DNA of 64,000 bases from CAUZIR01 sp965250195 (GTDB lineage: Bacteria > Chloroflexota > Dehalococcoidia > Lucifugimonadales > UBA2962), in the NCBI GenBank assembly GCA_965250195.1, contig OZ252295.1:1488001-1552000 (forward strand), written 5' to 3'. The position numbers and the translations under genes are program-made. Below the pieces are notes generated by a model. It saw only the letters and a program-made list of their open reading frames with translations, was not told where the DNA came from and searched no databases. Shown one piece after another: positions 23,030-33,234 of the stretch (position 1 is the first letter of the stretch; every line of letters starts with the position of its first letter).

Positions 23030-24178
23030 TCATCCAACCGGGCTCGCCCGGTTCACCGCGTCTGCCACCGCCGGCGCTACCTTCTCGTCCAGCGCCCAGG
23101 GGAGTATCTGGTCCTTCCACGGGTCGGGCACCAGGCCGGCCAGCGCCTCGGCCGCCGCTAACTTCATCGCAGTAGTGATGCGGGGCGCACGGGCGTCGAG
23201 CGCACCTCGAAAAATGCCGGGGAAGGCCAGCACGTTGTTGATCTGGTTGGGGAAGTCGCTGCGCCCGGTGCCGACTATCGCCGCCCCCGCCTCGGAAGCC
23301 AGATCGGGCATGATTTCCGGTACCGGGTTGGCCATCGGTAGCACGATGGGGTCGACCGCCATCGCCCGCACCATCTCCGGTTTTACGATGCCCGCCTTGG
23401 AGACGCCTATGAACACGTCGGCGCCGACCAGCGCATCACCCAGACCACCGGAAACGCCGTCCCGGTTGGTGATAGCGAGAATGTCCCTCTTGATCGGCGT
23501 CAGATCATTGCGCCCGGCGTGGACCACGCCTTTGCTGTCCACCAGTAGCAGGTCCCTTGCGCCCGCTTCGTGCAGCAGCCGGGCCGTCGCGATGCCCGCG
23601 GCCCCGGCGCCGGAGAAGACCACCTTGAGGTCTTCGAGTCGACGCCCGGTGACCCTCGAGGAGTTGATAAGGGCCGCCAGCGTGACCACGGCCGTGCCGT
23701 GCTGGTCGTCGTGGAACACCGGTATGCCCAGGTCCTGCAGCCGGTCCTCAATCTCGAAGCAGCGGGAGGCGGAGATGTCCTCCAGGTTTATGCCCCCGAA
23801 CGACGGGGCCATCAGTTCAACGGATCGCACGATCTCGTCGATGTCTTGCGTTGCCAGGCATATGGGAATAGCGTCAACGCCTGCCAGGGCCTTAAAGAGC
23901 ACCGCTTTGCCCTCCATCACCGGCATGGCGGCTTCGGGGCCGATGTCGCCGAGTCCCAGCACTGCTGAGCCGTCGGTGACCACCGCGACCGTGTTGGCCC
24001 TGTTCGTCAGTTCGAACGATAGCGCCGAATCACCGGCGATCTCCATGCTCACCGCCGCCACTCCCGGCGTGTAGGCGATGGACAGGTCGTCCATCGTCTC
24101 CAGGGGCATCTTCGAGACTATCTCGATCTTACCCTTGCACTGGCGGTGGCGAAGTATGGATTCTTTTCCGTAGTCCAA
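23030..24178 (-). CDS. NAD(P)-dependent malic enzyme
   Basis: A 382-aa short-form malic enzyme that converts malate to pyruvate and CO2. Visible: SIAYTPGVA with the catalytic Tyr, GKAVLFKALAGVDA with the catalytic Lys, the metal-binding EDISASRCFEIE and FHDDQHGTA, then a Rossmann domain (FSGAGAAGIATARLL). It lacks the C-terminal phosphotransacetylase-like domain of the long bacterial MaeB. It is the first of a C4/C2 metabolism group with isocitrate lyase upstream in the same direction, and could feed pyruvate from the glyoxylate or methylcitrate cycle. Confidence 0.92.
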   Translation of the reverse strand: MDYGKESILRHRQCKGKIEIVSKMPLETMDDLSIAYTPGVAAVSMEIAGDSALSFELTNRANTVAVVTDGSAVLGLGDIGPEAAMPVMEGKAVLFKALAGVDAIPICLATQDIDEIVRSVELMAPSFGGINLEDISASRCFEIEDRLQDLGIPVFHDDQHGTAVVTLAALINSSRVTGRRLEDLKVVFSGAGAAGIATARLLHEAGARDLLLVDSKGVVHAGRNDLTPIKRDILAITNRDGVSGGLGDALVGADVFIGVSKAGIVKPEMVRAMAVDPIVLPMANPVPEIMPDLASEAGAAIVGTGRSDFPNQINNVLAFPGIFRGALDARAPRITTAMKLAAAEALAGLVPDPWKDQILPWALDEKVAPAVADAVNRASPVG

Positions 24179-24248
24179 GTCGAGTCCTTATTGTCCGCGA
24201 TCCCCCCTTGCTGCGATCGGGGCTGCGATGTGGGTTGGCGGCAAATTT

Positions 24249-24277
24249 GGTTGGGGCGCGGCACCGTGGCCCCAACC
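24249..24277 (-). terminator. Hairpin after isocitrate lyase
   Basis: A 9-bp stem GGTTGGGGC/GCCCCAACC with an 11-nt loop, 28 bases past the aceA stop on the - strand. The following tract AAATTT is only weakly T-rich, so termination may be partial and malic enzyme could be co-transcribed. Confidence 0.45.
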
Positions 24278-24304
24278 CAGAGACCCATCATAATGGACCC
24301 GGCG

Positions 24305-25624
<1,320 letters not shown>

Positions 25625-25651
25625 GTGACAACTCCAGTGCTATTTGGTGTT

Positions 25652-25663
25652 CTGAGTACTCAG
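25652..25663. promoter_or_regulatory. 12-bp palindrome CTGAGTACTCAG, likely LysR operator
   Basis: A perfect palindrome in the 136-base aceA/lysR divergent gap. It sits at the -35 position relative to TATAAT (25680-25685, + strand), typical for a LysR-family binding site that autoregulates and activates the divergent gene. Confidence 0.5.
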
Positions 25664-25679
25664 TTAAACGGCGCTGCGA

Positions 25680-25685
25680 TATAAT
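25680..25685 (+). promoter_or_regulatory. TATAAT -10 box upstream of the LysR gene
   Basis: Consensus -10 with no good -35, consistent with activator- or repressor-controlled transcription through the palindrome just upstream. Confidence 0.45.
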
Positions 25686-25760
25686 CGAAACCCCCAATTG
25701 TTTATCGCATTGATAGGCATTCTCTATATCAGGGTCCACATTGGGAGATCGCCCAACACA

Positions 25761-26705
25761 ATGGAACTGCATCAGTTGGAGTCGTTCCTCGTGGCAGCCG
25801 ACAAAGGCAGCTTTCGACAGGCCGCGGTCTCGCTGCACCTGTCACAGCCGTCTGTGAGCACGCGCATTCAAAAATTGGAGCAGCAACTGGGCGTGCCCCT
25901 GTTCCACCGGGCGGGTCGGGGAGTGAGGCTGACCGAGATGGGCAAGGCGTTCCTGCCATACGCCCAAAGCGCCCTGCAGTCCCTCAGGGAGGGTCGGGAG
26001 GTGCTGGCCACCGGCCGGGACGCCTCCGGTGGGCTGCTCACCATCGCCGCCGCACGTAATATCGGCACATACACCCTACCGGCCATCGTCGAACGCCTGC
26101 GACAACGGCACCCGGACATCAAGGCGCACATAACGGTCGGTCGTTCGAGAGACGTACTAAACATGGTCGTCGCCGAGCAGGCCCAGGTCGGCTTCGCCCG
26201 GGAGCTAAGGCACGAAGAGGTGGTCACCACCCACCTGTACGACGAGGAGGTGGTTCTCGTTACTCACCCCGACCACCGCTTCGCCATGCTCGGCGCCGCT
26301 CGCCTGGCGGAGGTTGCTCGCGAACCCTTCATCCTCTACGACCCCGGCTCTGCCTACTTCCGGCTCATCCAGACCTACTGTCGGCGGGAGGGGATACAGC
26401 CCCGGGTGGAGATGAGGCTGGACAGCATCGACGCCACCAAGCACATGGTCGAGCTGGGCATCGGCATCTCGTTTCTTCCCCGTAGCGCCATCAGGCGCGA
26501 GGTCGAGCGCGGAGGTTTGCGGACCATCTCCCTCGGCCTCGAGAACCGGGTCGCACTGCAAACAGCGTTGCTTATGAGGCTCGCCGACAGCCATCCGCCC
26601 CAGGTGCTGGCCCTGCTCGAAGTCCTCTCGGAGATGTACGGAGCAAGGTTCGAGGCCGCGACCAACGCTCGTGCGCATGCGCAGACCTCTGGGAGCTTGA
26701 AGTAA
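25761..26705 (+). CDS. LysR-family transcriptional regulator
   Basis: A 314-aa protein: N-terminal winged helix-turn-helix (FLVAADKGSFRQAAVSLHLSQ then VSTRIQKLEQQLG), linker helix, and a periplasmic-binding-like effector domain (about 90-300). ATG 25761 aligns with the usual LysR start; a frame extension to 25698 adds a hydrophobic leader that is not expected. It is divergent from isocitrate lyase and its stop overlaps the start of citrate synthase (TAATG), so it heads a metabolic operon and likely senses an intermediate of that pathway. Confidence 0.92.
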   Translation: MELHQLESFLVAADKGSFRQAAVSLHLSQPSVSTRIQKLEQQLGVPLFHRAGRGVRLTEMGKAFLPYAQSALQSLREGREVLATGRDASGGLLTIAAARNIGTYTLPAIVERLRQRHPDIKAHITVGRSRDVLNMVVAEQAQVGFARELRHEEVVTTHLYDEEVVLVTHPDHRFAMLGAARLAEVAREPFILYDPGSAYFRLIQTYCRREGIQPRVEMRLDSIDATKHMVELGIGISFLPRSAIRREVERGGLRTISLGLENRVALQTALLMRLADSHPPQVLALLEVLSEMYGARFEAATNARAHAQTSGSLK

Positions 26706-27838
26706 TGGCTGACAGTGAACAGGGCTCCGGGCCGACCGTCAGTCACGGACTAGAAGGCGTCGTGGCGTTCGAGTCCGAGGTCGCCTACATAGACGGCCAC
26801 GGCCCCGAGCTGCTGATCAGGGGCTACGACATAGCCGACCTGGCCCACAACTTCGACTACGAGCAGATGGCGTACCTACTGCTCTATGGCCGCGCACCGA
26901 GCACCGACGAGCGTGCCGAATTTGCCGCCGAACTGGCGGGGCTAAGGCCGCTGCCTGAACCCGTGCTGGACCTGCTCCGTGCGGCACCGGCCGACGCACA
27001 CCCGATGGCCGTCCTGCGAACGGCTGTTTCCTTGTTGGGCGTCCTCGACCCGAACGCCGATGCCATCGACCGCGACTCGTTGCTGGCGAGCGCCAAAAGT
27101 CTGATCGGGAAATTCCCCACGCTGGTTGCGGCGCAGACGCGCCTCGGGGCCGGTCTTGAGCCGGTCGCGCCCGAGGGCGCCGAGCTGGGCCATGCAGACA
27201 ACTACCTGTACATGGTGGACGGAACGCCCCCGCCAGAACCACTGAGACGGGCGTTCGACGCCGCTCTCGTCCTGTACGCCGAGCACGAAACCAACGCTTC
27301 TACCTTTGCCTGCAGAGTGGTTGTGGGCACCATGTCCGACCTGTATTCAGCCGTCGTCGCGGGTATCGGCGCAATCAAGGGCCCTCTGCACGGGGGCGCC
27401 ATTGACGGCGCCATGAACATGCTGGTCGAAATCGGCTCTGCCGACCGGGCTGCGGATTATGTGGACGCCGCGCTGGCAGAAAAGCGCAAACTGCCCGGTT
27501 TCGGGCACCGGGTTTACCGGGCGGGCGACCCCCGCGCCACCGAACTGCGGGAGATGGCTCTGGAAATGGCCGCTGCGGTTGGCGACAGCAAGTGGTTCGA
27601 TATCGCCATCGCGGCAGAGAAGCGCATGGCCGAGACCAAGGGGATAATCCCCAACGTCGACTATTTCGCGGCTCCGGTTCTCTACCAGCTCGGCTTCCCC
27701 TTGAACCTCATGACCAACGTGGTCGCGTCGGCACGCATCGCTGGGTGGTCTGCTCACATAATCGAGCAGTACCAAAAGAACCGCCTCATCCGACCGCGCG
27801 CCCTCTACACCGGCGAGCGCGGCAAACGCCTCGGTTAA
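26705..27838 (+). CDS. Citrate synthase family protein (possibly 2-methylcitrate synthase)
   Basis: The 377-aa product has the catalytic residues of the family: His in GPLHGGA, His in GFGHRVY and Asp in NVDYFAAP. It condenses oxaloacetate with acetyl-CoA, or with propionyl-CoA in the methylcitrate synthases, which have about this length. Context decides little: isocitrate lyase favours the glyoxylate shunt, and the adjacent PrpF-like gene favours methylcitrate. It lacks the ~50-residue N-terminal extension of hexameric type II enzymes. The next gene begins immediately after its stop. Confidence 0.92.
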   Translation: MADSEQGSGPTVSHGLEGVVAFESEVAYIDGHGPELLIRGYDIADLAHNFDYEQMAYLLLYGRAPSTDERAEFAAELAGLRPLPEPVLDLLRAAPADAHPMAVLRTAVSLLGVLDPNADAIDRDSLLASAKSLIGKFPTLVAAQTRLGAGLEPVAPEGAELGHADNYLYMVDGTPPPEPLRRAFDAALVLYAEHETNASTFACRVVVGTMSDLYSAVVAGIGAIKGPLHGGAIDGAMNMLVEIGSADRAADYVDAALAEKRKLPGFGHRVYRAGDPRATELREMALEMAAAVGDSKWFDIAIAAEKRMAETKGIIPNVDYFAAPVLYQLGFPLNLMTNVVASARIAGWSAHIIEQYQKNRLIRPRALYTGERGKRLG

Positions 27839-29017
27839 GTGTCGGCAGACGTAAAAGTTTCCGCGGTATTCGTCCGGGGGGGTACCAGCCGGGCCGTGCT
27901 GTTTCACGCCCGTGATTTGGCCCAATTCGACGCTGATCAACGCGACGCGATAATCCTGACCGCCATGGGCAGCCCCGACCTCAACCGGCGGCAGGTGGAC
28001 GGCCTGGGCGGCGGCATCTCGTCCCTGAGCAAGGCCGCGGTAATCGCGCCGTCGGATTTGCCGGACACGGACGTGGAGTTCGACTTCGCCCAGGTGGACG
28101 TCGAGCGACCGCTGGTGGACTGGTCGGGGACGTGCGGGAACATATCGTCCGCGGTCGGCCCGTTCGCCATCGACGAAGGCCTGGTGGACGTAGTTGAACC
28201 GATGACAAAGGTGCGCGTGCTCGCCGTCAACACCGGCAAGCGTTTCGTCGCGCACGTCCCCGTCGCGGGTGGCCAAGCAGTGTCCGAGGGCGACTTCGTC
28301 ATCGACGGCGTGCCCGGCTCCGGCGCACGTATCGAGCTTCAGTATTTGGAGCCGGCTGGCTCGTTGGGTCGAGGGTTGCTGCCCACGGGCGCTGCACAAG
28401 AGCGCATGGCGCTCGTATCAGGCAGGCACACCACGGTATCGATTGTGGACGTGGTAATCTCCACCGTGTTCGTCCGCGCAGGAGACGTCGGCGCCAACCC
28501 TGCCGCGACGGCGGCCGAGCTGGACGCCGACCCAGACCTGCAACGGTTGCTGGAGGAGATACGCTGCTCTGCGGCCGTGCATCTCGGTCTTTGCAATACG
28601 TTGGACGACGCGCACGAGCGGCAACGGGCGATGCCGAAGATCGCCATGGTCGCCCCGCCCGCTCACTACGAGACCGGCGACGGGCAGCACATGGAGCCGA
28701 CGGACATGGACCTGCTGGCTAGGGCGATATCCATGGAGCGCACCCATCGCACATATCCCGGCAGTGTGTCGATGGCGACCGCCGTGGCGGCACAAGTACC
28801 CGGCACGGTGGTGTCCGAGGCCACCGCGGTGGATCGGGACGGAGTTGGGCCGGTGCGCATCGGCCACCCGGCCGGAGTCATGGCCGTAGATGCCGACGTA
28901 CAGGCCGACGGGACTGGTTGGCGCGTCCCCAGCGTCACGACCTATCGCACGGCCCGACGTATCATGGAGGGGCACGTTCTCGTACCCCGAACCAGGCTAG
29001 AAAGGCCCTCCGGCTAA
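27839..29017 (+). CDS. PrpF-like isomerase (2-methylaconitate/4-oxalomesaconate type)
   Basis: A 392-aa member of the PrpF family with a diaminopimelate-epimerase-like double fold. Visible: VRGGTSRAV at the N-terminus, GGGISSLSKAAVI, DWSGTCGNISSAVGPFA with the conserved Cys, and a second half with PKIAMV. Family members move double bonds in 2-methylaconitate (methylcitrate cycle) or tautomerise oxalomesaconate. The citrate synthase and aconitase neighbours favour the former. Start is GTG 27839, directly after the previous stop. Confidence 0.85.
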   Translation: MSADVKVSAVFVRGGTSRAVLFHARDLAQFDADQRDAIILTAMGSPDLNRRQVDGLGGGISSLSKAAVIAPSDLPDTDVEFDFAQVDVERPLVDWSGTCGNISSAVGPFAIDEGLVDVVEPMTKVRVLAVNTGKRFVAHVPVAGGQAVSEGDFVIDGVPGSGARIELQYLEPAGSLGRGLLPTGAAQERMALVSGRHTTVSIVDVVISTVFVRAGDVGANPAATAAELDADPDLQRLLEEIRCSAAVHLGLCNTLDDAHERQRAMPKIAMVAPPAHYETGDGQHMEPTDMDLLARAISMERTHRTYPGSVSMATAVAAQVPGTVVSEATAVDRDGVGPVRIGHPAGVMAVDADVQADGTGWRVPSVTTYRTARRIMEGHVLVPRTRLERPSG

Positions 29018-29031
29018 CGCCGCTTCCTCCA

Positions 29032-31008
29032 ATGAATGAACCCGAAAACCTCTCTCGAAAACTGATCCGAGAACATCTCGTGTCCGACACCTCCGGGGTG
29101 TCCGGGGATATGACCCCGGGCGAGGAGATCGCCATCAGGGTCGATCAGACCCTCTCCCAGGACGCCACGGGGACGCTCGCCTATCTGCAGCTGGAGGCGA
29201 CCGGTGTTGACCGGGTGAAGACCGACCTGTCGGTCAGCTACATCGACCACAACATGCTGCAGGCCGACTTCCGCAACGCCGACGACCACGCGTATCTCCA
29301 GGACGTCGCCGCGAAGTACGGCGTGCACTTCTCCCGGCCCGGCAACGGTATCTGCCACCAGGTCCACCTGGAGCGCTTCGCCGTACCGGGCGCCAGCCTG
29401 GTGGGCACCGATTCCCATACGCCGACCTGTGGTGGCATGGGGTCGCTCGCCATCGGTTCCGGTGGGCTCGACGTCGCGGTGGCGATGGCGGGCGGCGCGT
29501 ACCACTTAACCATGCCCAGCATCCTCGGAATCGAGCTGACCGGTGCTCTCACGCCCGGAGTCTCTGCTAAGGACGTAATCCTTCAGTTACTCAGGCAGCT
29601 TTCGGTCAGAGGAGGGATCGGCCGCATACTCGAGTACCACGGTCCGGGGGTGAGCACACTGACCGTGACTCAGCGGGCCACGATCGCCAATATGGGCGCC
29701 GAGCTGGGAGCCACGACCTCGCTGTTCCCCAGCGACGAGATGACGCTCGATTACCTGACCCGGCAGGGTCGTGCCGAGGCCTACCAACCCCTCGTTGCGG
29801 ACGAGAACGCCAGATATGACGAAAATCTGACGATAGATTTGGCGAGCCTGGTGCCGCTGATCTCGTGCCCTGACAGCCCCGACGCGGTGGTGCCCGTGAC
29901 GGAGGTGGCGGGGACGCCGGTCGACCAGGTGGCGGTCGGGAGCTGCACCAACTCGTCGTTCGCGGACCTCTCCGAGGTCGCCGCCTTGTTGCGCGGCCGT
30001 ACCGTCCACCCGAACGTCACGACGGTAATGAGTCCCGGTTCCCGCCAGGTGCTACAGATGATCGCCAGCAGCGGCGCCATGGCCGACATTGTGGCATCGG
30101 GTGTGCGGCTGCTGGAGTCGGCCTGCGGCCCGTGCGCGGGCATCGGCCAGGTGCCTGGCCACGGCGCCGTCTCGGTGCGCTCGTTCAACCGGAACTTCCC
30201 CGGTCGTTCCGGCGGTCTCGACAACAGCGTCTACCTCGCGTCGCCAGCCGTCTGCGCGGCCACCGCCATTGCCGGTGTCATAGCCGACCCACGTGAGTAC
30301 ATGACAGACGGGTGGGACGCGCCCACGGTACCCGACACATTCGTTACCGACGACTCCGGCATCATCGCCCCAGCGGAAAACCCTGATCTGGTGCAGATCA
30401 GGCGAGGCCCGAACATCAAGCCCATACCGACGCGAGAGCCCTTGGGACAAGACATCGGCGGCCCGGTGCTCATAAGGCTGGGCGACAACATCTCCACCGA
30501 CCACATCCTCCCGGCGGGCACGGCGACTCTCGCGCTGCGCTCCAACGTTCCCGCGATTTCCGAGTACGTCTTCGCGTACATTGATTCAAAATTCGCGGCC
30601 CGGGCGAAAGCGGCCGGCGGCGGTGTGATCGTGGCCGGGGAAAACTACGGGCAGGGCAGCTCTCGAGAGCACGCGGCCCTGGCACCCGCCTATCTGGGCG
30701 TCCGAATCGTGCTGGCAAAATCGTTCGCCCGCATCCACCGGGACAACCTGGTGAACTACGGTATACTGCCGCTCACATTCGCAGACGGAGCCGACTACGA
30801 TGCGGTGGAGCCCGGTGCTGAACTGAGCGTTACAAACGCCCGATCGCTGGTTGGCCAGGGCGCTGTTTCCATAACCGTCGGCACCGGCATACCGGACAGG
30901 CCCATCGAAACGACCGTGCAGTTGAGCGACCGGCAGCGCGAAATCCTCCTCGCGGGTGGGCTGCTGCGTTATGTTGGCGAGAAGGGTTCTAAAGAGTCAC
31001 AGCCATGA
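29032..31008 (+). CDS. Aconitate hydratase, Aquifex type
   Basis: 658 aa, the exact size class of the single-chain Aquifex-type aconitases that resemble LeuC plus LeuD. The cluster cysteines are in GSCTNSS and ACGPCAG; DSHTPTCGG and NYGQGSSREHAA are also present. It interconverts citrate and isocitrate, and possibly 2-methylaconitate and methylisocitrate. ATG 29032 was chosen; upstream in-frame codons overlap the previous gene. The stop overlaps the next start (ATGA). Confidence 0.92.
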   Translation: MNEPENLSRKLIREHLVSDTSGVSGDMTPGEEIAIRVDQTLSQDATGTLAYLQLEATGVDRVKTDLSVSYIDHNMLQADFRNADDHAYLQDVAAKYGVHFSRPGNGICHQVHLERFAVPGASLVGTDSHTPTCGGMGSLAIGSGGLDVAVAMAGGAYHLTMPSILGIELTGALTPGVSAKDVILQLLRQLSVRGGIGRILEYHGPGVSTLTVTQRATIANMGAELGATTSLFPSDEMTLDYLTRQGRAEAYQPLVADENARYDENLTIDLASLVPLISCPDSPDAVVPVTEVAGTPVDQVAVGSCTNSSFADLSEVAALLRGRTVHPNVTTVMSPGSRQVLQMIASSGAMADIVASGVRLLESACGPCAGIGQVPGHGAVSVRSFNRNFPGRSGGLDNSVYLASPAVCAATAIAGVIADPREYMTDGWDAPTVPDTFVTDDSGIIAPAENPDLVQIRRGPNIKPIPTREPLGQDIGGPVLIRLGDNISTDHILPAGTATLALRSNVPAISEYVFAYIDSKFAARAKAAGGGVIVAGENYGQGSSREHAALAPAYLGVRIVLAKSFARIHRDNLVNYGILPLTFADGADYDAVEPGAELSVTNARSLVGQGAVSITVGTGIPDRPIETTVQLSDRQREILLAGGLLRYVGEKGSKESQP

Positions 31009-32027
31009 GCGAACTTCCGATAATTCCCGCCACGGTCGTGGGCTCGCACGCCAAGCCCGCCTGGTGGCACCGGTGCAAGGACCTGCTCGAAAGCGACGAG
31101 TGGGGTGCCTCCGATCTGGAGGAACTATTAAATGACGCCGTGGACGTCGCCATCCTCGACCAAGAGCGGGCCGGTCTCGACATCATCTCCGACGGAGGGT
31201 CCCGAAGGCTGGACGGCTACGTGGACGGCTACTACGGAATCATCGGGGGGATCCGCGCGCTCCCGGTCGGCAGGTTGAATGGCCCCTGGGGCTATGACCA
31301 GCAGACACGATACGAGGCCGTCTCGGATATCAAAGCCCCTGCAGGGCTGGGCATCGTTGCCGAGTTCGAGTATCTCTCCAATCACACTGATCTCCCGACT
31401 AAGGTCACCTGCGCCGGTCCATTAACATTTGGTTCCCGGATCCATCCAAGAGACGTGTACGAGAGCCCGGTGGCCGTCGCCGAGCGATTCGCCCACGTAA
31501 TCAACGCCGAACTCAAGGCGCTGGTAGAAGCCGGAGCCACGTTCATCCAGATCGATGAGCCCGCCAGGGGAAACATCACCGGCGCCGAGATGGCCCGACT
31601 GTTCAACCTCGCTACCGAAGGGGTCGAAGCGAAATTGGCTTACCACATCTGCTTCGGCAACCGGTACGGTCGGGCCCGCTTCAAGCGCCACTACGCCGAC
31701 TACTACCCCGGCCTGCTGGATGCCCGGGCCGACCAGTTCGTCGTCGAGTTCGCGGCCAGGGAGATGTACGAGGTAGAGCTGTTCGAACAATGGTCCGACG
31801 GTCGTGAGCTGGGTGCGGGCGTCGTGGACGTGAAATCCTTCCACCCGGAGACGGCCGAAGACGTGGCCGACCGAATTCGAACCGTGTTGGAGCACGTACC
31901 GGCCGACAAGTTATTCGTAAACCCCGACTGCGGCTTCGGCTGGTCCCCCCGTTACATGGCTGTCGGCAAGCTCGGCTCCCTTGTCGCCGGGGCCAAGGCG
32001 GTGCGTGAGGAACTCGGCAGTGTCTGA
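31005..32027 (+). CDS. Cobalamin-independent methionine synthase-like protein (MetE C-terminal domain)
   Basis: A 340-aa single TIM-barrel of the UROD/MetE-like group. VVGSHAKPAWW opens it, QIDEPA is the conserved strand, and the zinc ligands are visible as His and Cys in HICFGN and Cys in NPDCGFGW. Short MetE-core proteins transfer a methyl group from an unknown donor; several are not methionine synthases. Here it ends a citrate synthase-PrpF-aconitase chain, so a methyl-transfer step in that pathway or an unrelated housekeeping role are both open. Confidence 0.85.
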   Translation: MSELPIIPATVVGSHAKPAWWHRCKDLLESDEWGASDLEELLNDAVDVAILDQERAGLDIISDGGSRRLDGYVDGYYGIIGGIRALPVGRLNGPWGYDQQTRYEAVSDIKAPAGLGIVAEFEYLSNHTDLPTKVTCAGPLTFGSRIHPRDVYESPVAVAERFAHVINAELKALVEAGATFIQIDEPARGNITGAEMARLFNLATEGVEAKLAYHICFGNRYGRARFKRHYADYYPGLLDARADQFVVEFAAREMYEVELFEQWSDGRELGAGVVDVKSFHPETAEDVADRIRTVLEHVPADKLFVNPDCGFGWSPRYMAVGKLGSLVAGAKAVREELGSV

Positions 32028-33234
32028 TCCACGAAAACTGTTTGCACCGGCCCCATTGCTTGCCGCGGCTCTCGTGGCCGGGCTGTTAGCGGCCGCTTGC
32101 AGTAGCTCTCCCGCAGCCACTTCGGAGGTGCCCGCCGAGCAAGAGCCGGTAGTTGCCGACCAGGCGGCCGAGGTTCCCGACAGCGCCCCCGATGTTTCCG
32201 AAGACAAGCTGACACTGGCGACGGGCCGGTTTGTCGCCACGGGCATCATGAAAGACGATCGCAACCTGCACGCCGCCGTCCTGCTCGCCGACGGCCGGGT
32301 GATGACCGTCGGCGGCGGCGGGAGAGGCGGCGCCCACACCTCCAACATCCACCAGACAGCCGAGATATACGACCCGGCCTCCGGTGAGTGGGCCCGGACG
32401 GCCAACATGGTCTACGAGCGTCGAAACACAGCCGTAGCCCTTCTGGGCGACGGTAGCGTGCTGGCGGTCGGCGGCGGGGACATACACCTGGACCCGCAAA
32501 AAGACACCGACATCTGGGACCCGGCCACCGGTGAGTGGTCCAAGACCGGCAAGATGTCCTACGACAGGGCCCTGCACCGCCTGATCGTCCTGCCCGACGG
32601 GCGAGTGATGGTCATCGGTGGCAGGAGCCTGACCGTGGCCCAGCTCGACACCGTCGAAACATACGACCCGGCGACCGGCGAGTGGACAGACGCCACACCC
32701 ATGTCCGTCGGCCGCATCAACTTCAGCGCGACTCTTTTACCCGACGGAAGAGTGCTGGTTACCGGTGGCGGCAAGCTGGACGGGCCCTTCACTGACTCGG
32801 CGGAAATCTACGACCCGGCGTCCAATACTTGGGAATCGGCTGGAAGTATGTCGACGGGACGGGCCTCGCACGTCTCGGCGCTACTGCCGGACGGCACAGT
32901 GCTCATGGCGGGCGGCAAGGGCAAAAAGGTGACGGCGGAAATTTACGATCCGGCCTCGAACTCCTGGACCACCACAGGCAATCTGCTGGAGCCTCGATCC
33001 GAGGTGGTGGCGGTCGGCCTGTCCGACGGCCGGGTGCTTGTCTCGGGCGGACGCAATCTAACCTCGTCTGAGATTTATGACTCCATAACGGGCCAGTGGA
33101 CGGCCGGTCCCCAGATGACCGACTCGCGCCATCGCTACGCCGCCGCCGCCCTCAGCGACGGCTCCGTGCTGTTCTTTGGTGGCGAAACCTCCGAGGGCTC
33201 ATCAGCAAACTCTGAAATATTCTTGCTCGAATGA
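32020..33234 (+). CDS. Kelch-repeat lipoprotein
   Basis: A 404-aa exported protein. A basic start and hydrophobic segment end in LLAAACSS, a lipobox-like site, followed by a disordered acidic linker. Then about six to seven Kelch blades follow, each with a repeated pattern of L-DGRV---GG and AEIYDPASG-W. This makes a beta-propeller on the cell surface for protein or glycan binding, or a galactose-oxidase-like shell without visible copper ligands. GTG 32020 overlaps the previous stop; the longer frame from 31981 is less likely. Confidence 0.85.
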   Translation: MSDPRKLFAPAPLLAAALVAGLLAAACSSSPAATSEVPAEQEPVVADQAAEVPDSAPDVSEDKLTLATGRFVATGIMKDDRNLHAAVLLADGRVMTVGGGGRGGAHTSNIHQTAEIYDPASGEWARTANMVYERRNTAVALLGDGSVLAVGGGDIHLDPQKDTDIWDPATGEWSKTGKMSYDRALHRLIVLPDGRVMVIGGRSLTVAQLDTVETYDPATGEWTDATPMSVGRINFSATLLPDGRVLVTGGGKLDGPFTDSAEIYDPASNTWESAGSMSTGRASHVSALLPDGTVLMAGGKGKKVTAEIYDPASNSWTTTGNLLEPRSEVVAVGLSDGRVLVSGGRNLTSSEIYDSITGQWTAGPQMTDSRHRYAAAALSDGSVLFFGGETSEGSSANSEIFLLE

